A DNA stretch of 64,000 nucleotides. Source: Amorphus orientalis. Its GTDB lineage: Bacteria > Pseudomonadota > Alphaproteobacteria > Rhizobiales > Amorphaceae. Made by a program: the position numbers and the translations under genes. The stretch is taken from NCBI RefSeq assembly GCF_030814015.1, contig NZ_JAUSUL010000001.1, positions 1,578,001 through 1,642,000 on the forward strand, in the 5' to 3' direction. The notes beneath the pieces are model-generated. The model was not told where the DNA came from, did not search any database, and was given only the letters and a program-made list of their open reading frames with translations. This document shows, piece by piece, positions 61,023 through 64,000 of the stretch (position 1 is its first letter; every line of letters starts with the position of its first letter).

Positions 61023-61799
61023 ATGTCTCATGTCGAGACGATGGAAACCGTTGCCGGCTGCCGCATCCGCGTGATGCGCAAGGGGGAGGGGGCGCCGCTC
61101 CTGTTCCTGCACGGCGCGGGTGGGGCGGGGGCGTGGCTTCCGTTCATGGACGAACTGGCCGAGCGCTACGACGTGATCGTGCCCGAGCATCCCGGCTTCG
61201 GCGGGTCGGAGACGCCCGAGTGGCTCGATAACGTGGGCGATCTCGCCTACTTCTATCTCGACCTGATCGACCATTTCGGCCTCGACGGTGTGCATCTGGT
61301 CGGCACCTCGATCGGCGGCTGGATCGCCGCGGAGATGGCGACGCGCAGCTGTGCCAGCCTGAAGACGCTGACCTTGGTGGCGCCTGCCGGCATCCACGTG
61401 CCCGGCGTCAAGCGCGGCGACATGTTCACCTGGTCGCCCGAGCAGCTCACCAGCAACCTCTTCCACAACCAGGACATCGCCCGAACCGTGCCGCCGCCGG
61501 CCGACGAGGAGGCGCTGATGGTCGTGCTGAAGAACCGGCTGACGACCGCGAAGCTCGGCTGGAGCCCGCGGATGCACAATCCGGACCTCAAGAAGTGGCT
61601 GCACCGGATCTCGGTGCCGACGCTGATCGTCTGGGGCACCGAGGACAAGCTGCTGCCGGCCGAATACGGCCCGGCCTACCGCGATCTCATTCCCGGCGCC
61701 GCCCTCGAGGTTTTCCCCGAATGCGGGCATCTGCCCCACGTGGAGAAGGCGAACGAGTTCACGTCCAAGGTGGTGCGCTTCATCGAGGGAGCCGCGTGA
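61023..61799 (+). CDS. Alpha/beta-fold hydrolase
   Basis: The product has 258 residues. Its motifs are LLFLHGAGGAGAWLPFMDEL, PEHPGFGGSETPEW, the elbow GTSIGGWIA, WGTEDKLLPAEYG, and His in CGHLPHVEK. The pattern is that of C-C bond (meta-cleavage) or ester hydrolases. AT-rich sequence (60860-60900) upstream probably holds the promoter. Its stop overlaps the LLM monooxygenase start. Confidence 0.85.
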   Translation: MSHVETMETVAGCRIRVMRKGEGAPLLFLHGAGGAGAWLPFMDELAERYDVIVPEHPGFGGSETPEWLDNVGDLAYFYLDLIDHFGLDGVHLVGTSIGGWIAAEMATRSCASLKTLTLVAPAGIHVPGVKRGDMFTWSPEQLTSNLFHNQDIARTVPPPADEEALMVVLKNRLTTAKLGWSPRMHNPDLKKWLHRISVPTLIVWGTEDKLLPAEYGPAYRDLIPGAALEVFPECGHLPHVEKANEFTSKVVRFIEGAA

Positions 61800-62965
61800 T
61801 GAAATTCTATCTCATGCATCTGATGCCGTATCTGCACCTGGATCCGGATTACGATCAGATCCACGATTCCGCCTGGGTGACGCTGCCGAACAGCTACTAC
61901 GACCCGAAAAAGGGCGCGAAGCTCTACAACCGCTATCTGGATGAACTGGAGTACGGCGATCAGCTCGGTTTCGACGGCGTCTGCGTCAACGAGCATCATC
62001 AGACCGCCTACGGGCTGATGCCGCAGCCGGGCGTGATGGCCGGTGCGCTCGCCCGGCGCACCAAGAAGGTCAAGATCGCGATCCTCGGTCGCGCGCTGCC
62101 GCTGCTCAACAACCCGGTCACCGTCGCGGAAGAGTTCGCGATGGTCGACAACATCACCGAGGGCCGTTTCATCGCCGGCTTCGTCCGCGGCATCGGCTCG
62201 GAATACCATTCCTGGAGCGCGAATCCGGCGCTGTCCCACGACCGCTTCCACGAGGCGCACGACCTGATCGTCCGCGCCTGGACCGAGACGGGGCCGTTCG
62301 CGTTCGAGGGCAAGCACTACCAGTTCGAGTACGTGAACCTGTGGCCGCGGCCCTATCAGGAGCCGCATCCGCCGATCTGGATCCCGTCCCAGGGTTCCAG
62401 CGAGACCATCGAGTGGGCCTCGCACCCGGACCGGCGCTACACCTACCTGCAGACGTTCACGCCGGTGGCGATGCTCGCCAAGTACATGCAGATGTACCGC
62501 GACAAGGCGGCGGAGCACGGCTACGAGGCGACCGAGGAACAGCTCGGCTGGTCGGTGCCGATGTACGTGGCGGAGACCGACGAGGCCGCGCGCCGGGAGG
62601 CGAAGCCGCACATCGAGGCCTTCCTCAACAAGTTCCTTCGCATGCCGAAGGAGATGCTGCTGCCGCCGGGCTACCTCTCGCTCAAGTCGATGATGGGCGT
62701 GATGAAGGCGAAGTCGGCCATCGGCGGCAAGCAGACCATCGACGACGTCATCGACAAGGGCATGTTCATCTGCGGCAGCCCGGAGACGGTGCGCCAGCAG
62801 CTCGAGGAGTACCGCAAGCAGATCGGCTTCGGGCATCTCCTGTCGCTGTTGCAGTTCGGCACGCTGCCGGCCGACCTCACGCGCAAGAACATGGAGCTCT
62901 ATGCCGGCGAGGTGATGCCCTATCTGAGGCAGAGCGCCGCCGCTGCGGTCGAGGCGGCGCAATGA
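61799..62965 (+). CDS. LLM-class flavin-dependent oxidoreductase (luciferase-like)
   Basis: The product has 388 residues. Bacterial luciferase-fold features are FDGVCVNEHHQTAYGLMPQP, KKVKIAILGRALPLLNNPVT, EEFAMVDNITEGRFIAGFVR then GIGSE, the PHPPIWIPSQGSSETIEWA segment, and GSPETVRQQLEEY. It would use reduced FMN and oxygen to hydroxylate or cleave a small organic molecule. Its start shares a base with the hydrolase stop (TGATG), so the two enzymes probably act in sequence. Confidence 0.92.
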   Translation: MKFYLMHLMPYLHLDPDYDQIHDSAWVTLPNSYYDPKKGAKLYNRYLDELEYGDQLGFDGVCVNEHHQTAYGLMPQPGVMAGALARRTKKVKIAILGRALPLLNNPVTVAEEFAMVDNITEGRFIAGFVRGIGSEYHSWSANPALSHDRFHEAHDLIVRAWTETGPFAFEGKHYQFEYVNLWPRPYQEPHPPIWIPSQGSSETIEWASHPDRRYTYLQTFTPVAMLAKYMQMYRDKAAEHGYEATEEQLGWSVPMYVAETDEAARREAKPHIEAFLNKFLRMPKEMLLPPGYLSLKSMMGVMKAKSAIGGKQTIDDVIDKGMFICGSPETVRQQLEEYRKQIGFGHLLSLLQFGTLPADLTRKNMELYAGEVMPYLRQSAAAAVEAAQ

Positions 62966-62999
62966 GCAGCGGCTTCCGCCTGCGATCGTGGGGACGGGC

Positions 63000-63707
63000 C
63001 TACCAGCCCTCCGGATCGGGGGCGGGATCGACCAGGATGGAGAACAGGTGGGCGGCCATCGCCGCCTCCGCCCAGTCCGGGTTGCGCATTCTGAGCGCGG
63101 AGAGGATCTCGTGATGCTGGCGATGGGTCCGCTGCGTCCGCTGGTCGACCGGCTCGGCATAGGTGTTGAAGATCGACGCCGGCAGCTCCAGCGAGGCGGC
63201 CAGAATCCGCTCCAGCCGCGGGCTGTCCGCCGCCCGCGCGATCGTCGCGTGGAACTCGTTGTTGAGCTCGTCGAACCGCGCCAGGTGGCGGTGCCAGCCG
63301 ACTTCGTCGAAATGGGCCTCCATCTCCGCCTCGACCGCCTCCAGATGGGCGATCTGCTCCGGCGTGATGCGCAGCGCCGCCCGCCGCGCGCCGTGGGCCT
63401 CGAGCTTGGCGCGGAGCCGGAAGATCTCGGCCACGTCGGCGAGCGAGAAGCTCGCCACCTGGCCGCGCCGGTAGCGCTCCAGCACGACCAGCCCCTCGTT
63501 GTTGAGTCGGCTCAACGCCTCGCGGACCGGGGTGCGGCTCAGTCCGATCGCCTTGGCGAGCTTCGCCTCCTGCAGCGTCTCGCCCGACTTGAGGTCGCCG
63601 GAGATGATCGCGTTGCGGATGTAGCGGTAGGCGGTTTCCACCGCGCCGCTGGCGTCGGCGCCGCGGGTGGGCCCGGTGTCGTCCGGGGCGTTTCTTGTAT
63701 CCGTCAT
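63000..63707 (-). CDS. GntR-family regulator, FadR/VanR type (FCD domain)
   Basis: The product has 235 residues. The winged helix contains GETLQEAKLAKAIGLSRTPVR then EALSRLNNEG. A C-terminal FCD helical domain follows, with EIFRLRAKLEAHGARRAALR, a His/Asp metal-site pattern around FDELNNEFHATIARAA, and HRQHHEILSALR. Such proteins repress aromatic or fatty-acid catabolic genes and are released by an organic-acid ligand. AAGGA precedes the ATG. It is convergent with the LLM gene and divergent from the SDR at the right edge. Confidence 0.92.
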   Translation of the reverse strand: MTDTRNAPDDTGPTRGADASGAVETAYRYIRNAIISGDLKSGETLQEAKLAKAIGLSRTPVREALSRLNNEGLVVLERYRRGQVASFSLADVAEIFRLRAKLEAHGARRAALRITPEQIAHLEAVEAEMEAHFDEVGWHRHLARFDELNNEFHATIARAADSPRLERILAASLELPASIFNTYAEPVDQRTQRTHRQHHEILSALRMRNPDWAEAAMAAHLFSILVDPAPDPEGW

Positions 63708-63867
63708 CGGTCCTTCGGTCGGCTCGGGCGGTCTGGTCGCGCCTTCGGTTCTAGGGCGCCGTCGGCGCAATGGTATGCGAAGCCGGTCTCCGGCGCGACC
63801 GTCCGCGCGTCCGGGGCAACAAATTCCGGGGCGTTGTGCATCAGCGGGATTGAACGGTCCCGCCACT

Positions 63868-63880
63868 GGCATACGATACG
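63868..63880. promoter_or_regulatory. Second candidate FadR-type site
   Basis: GGCATACGATACG resembles the element at 60815 (GG-Y-AT, three bases, ATAC). It lies 40 bases before the partial SDR gene at the window edge. The match is modest. Confidence 0.35.
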
Positions 63881-63920
63881 GGATGACGTGTCGCAGAAGA
63901 CGGCGCGCGAGGGGGAGTGA

Positions 63921-64000
63921 ATGGACATTCAGGCGGGCATGGCTGCCTACGTTTCGGGCGCGGGCTCGGGCATCGGACGCGGGATCGCGCGGGTGCTCGC
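63921..64000 (+). CDS. Short-chain dehydrogenase/reductase, N-terminal part
   Basis: Only the first 26 codons are present. The start MDIQAGMAAYVSGAGSGIGR and the following GIARVL contain the SDR dinucleotide-binding motif, with VSG in place of the usual VTG. GAGGGGGAGTGA precedes the ATG. It is divergent from the FadR-type regulator gene. Confidence 0.8.
   Translation, partial: MDIQAGMAAYVSGAGSGIGRGIARVL

Overview
The window is a high-GC stretch of about 64 kb, densely packed with short intergenic gaps and many ATGA start/stop overlaps. The gene content fits a metabolically versatile, partly denitrifying alphaproteobacterium, probably of the Hyphomicrobiales/Rhodospirillales type: a TAXI-type TRAP transporter, napEFDABC gene order, nirK with pseudoazurin and nnrS, a VirA-like kinase, a DUF1127 protein and a COG0523/DUF1826/Zur/ZnuCBA zinc operon. 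The genus cannot be read from the sequence. No rRNA, tRNA, CRISPR array or intact insertion sequence was recognised.

Layout. 0-8 kb: the end of a LivM-type permease gene and a zinc alcohol dehydrogenase, then a minus-strand catabolic operon (DHDPS-family aldolase, TAXI receptor, fused TRAP permease, PL22-like propeller protein) divergent from a LacI-family regulator. Two identical 12-bp palindromes lie between the aldolase and the regulator. 8-24 kb: an accessory zone with decayed DNA (chemotaxis-receptor tail, truncated integrase), several alpha/beta hydrolases, a MauG-like diheme peroxidase overlapping a VirA-like hybrid kinase, a GMC oxidoreductase, an OmpR/VirG-type regulator, and an SDR/NTF2-like pair divergent from a LysR regulator. 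24-31 kb: a seven-gene minus-strand sugar operon (GntR, FGGY kinase, BtpA/SgcQ protein, SDR, ABC permease, binding protein, ATPase). 31-42 kb: an envelope/signalling locus with a REC-LuxR regulator, membrane protein, molybdopterin-oxidoreductase-fold protein, sensor kinase, LemA, DUF3137, two secreted von Willebrand A proteins (one with tandem 88-residue repeats) and an unknown secreted protein.

42-52 kb: nitrogen-oxide respiration, with a DUF1858 protein, a cysteine-free Crp/Fnr regulator, pseudoazurin, napEFDABC, NnrS and NirK. Three promoters in this block (DUF1858, pseudoazurin, nirK) carry closely related TTG-N8-CAA boxes. They point to one NnrR/DNR-type regulon that includes the two genes whose products take part in nitrite reduction. 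No norBC or nosZ is seen here. 52-57.5 kb: an apparent Zur regulon behind one 20-bp Zur-like box: COG0523 GTPase, DUF1826 protein, Zur, a 38-residue membrane peptide, ZnuC, ZnuB and ZnuA. A broken HupE/UreJ fragment follows. 57.8-64 kb: an aromatic (gentisate-type) catabolic cluster with FAH hydrolase, gentisate dioxygenase, two SDRs, a hydrolase, a luciferase-like monooxygenase and a FadR-type GntR regulator.

The best candidates for something undescribed are the 31-42 kb signalling/VWA locus, the translationally coupled membrane peptide between zur and znuC, and the MauG-kinase pair. Start sites were chosen from Shine-Dalgarno spacing and family length. All functional calls are by motif recognition, without database searches.
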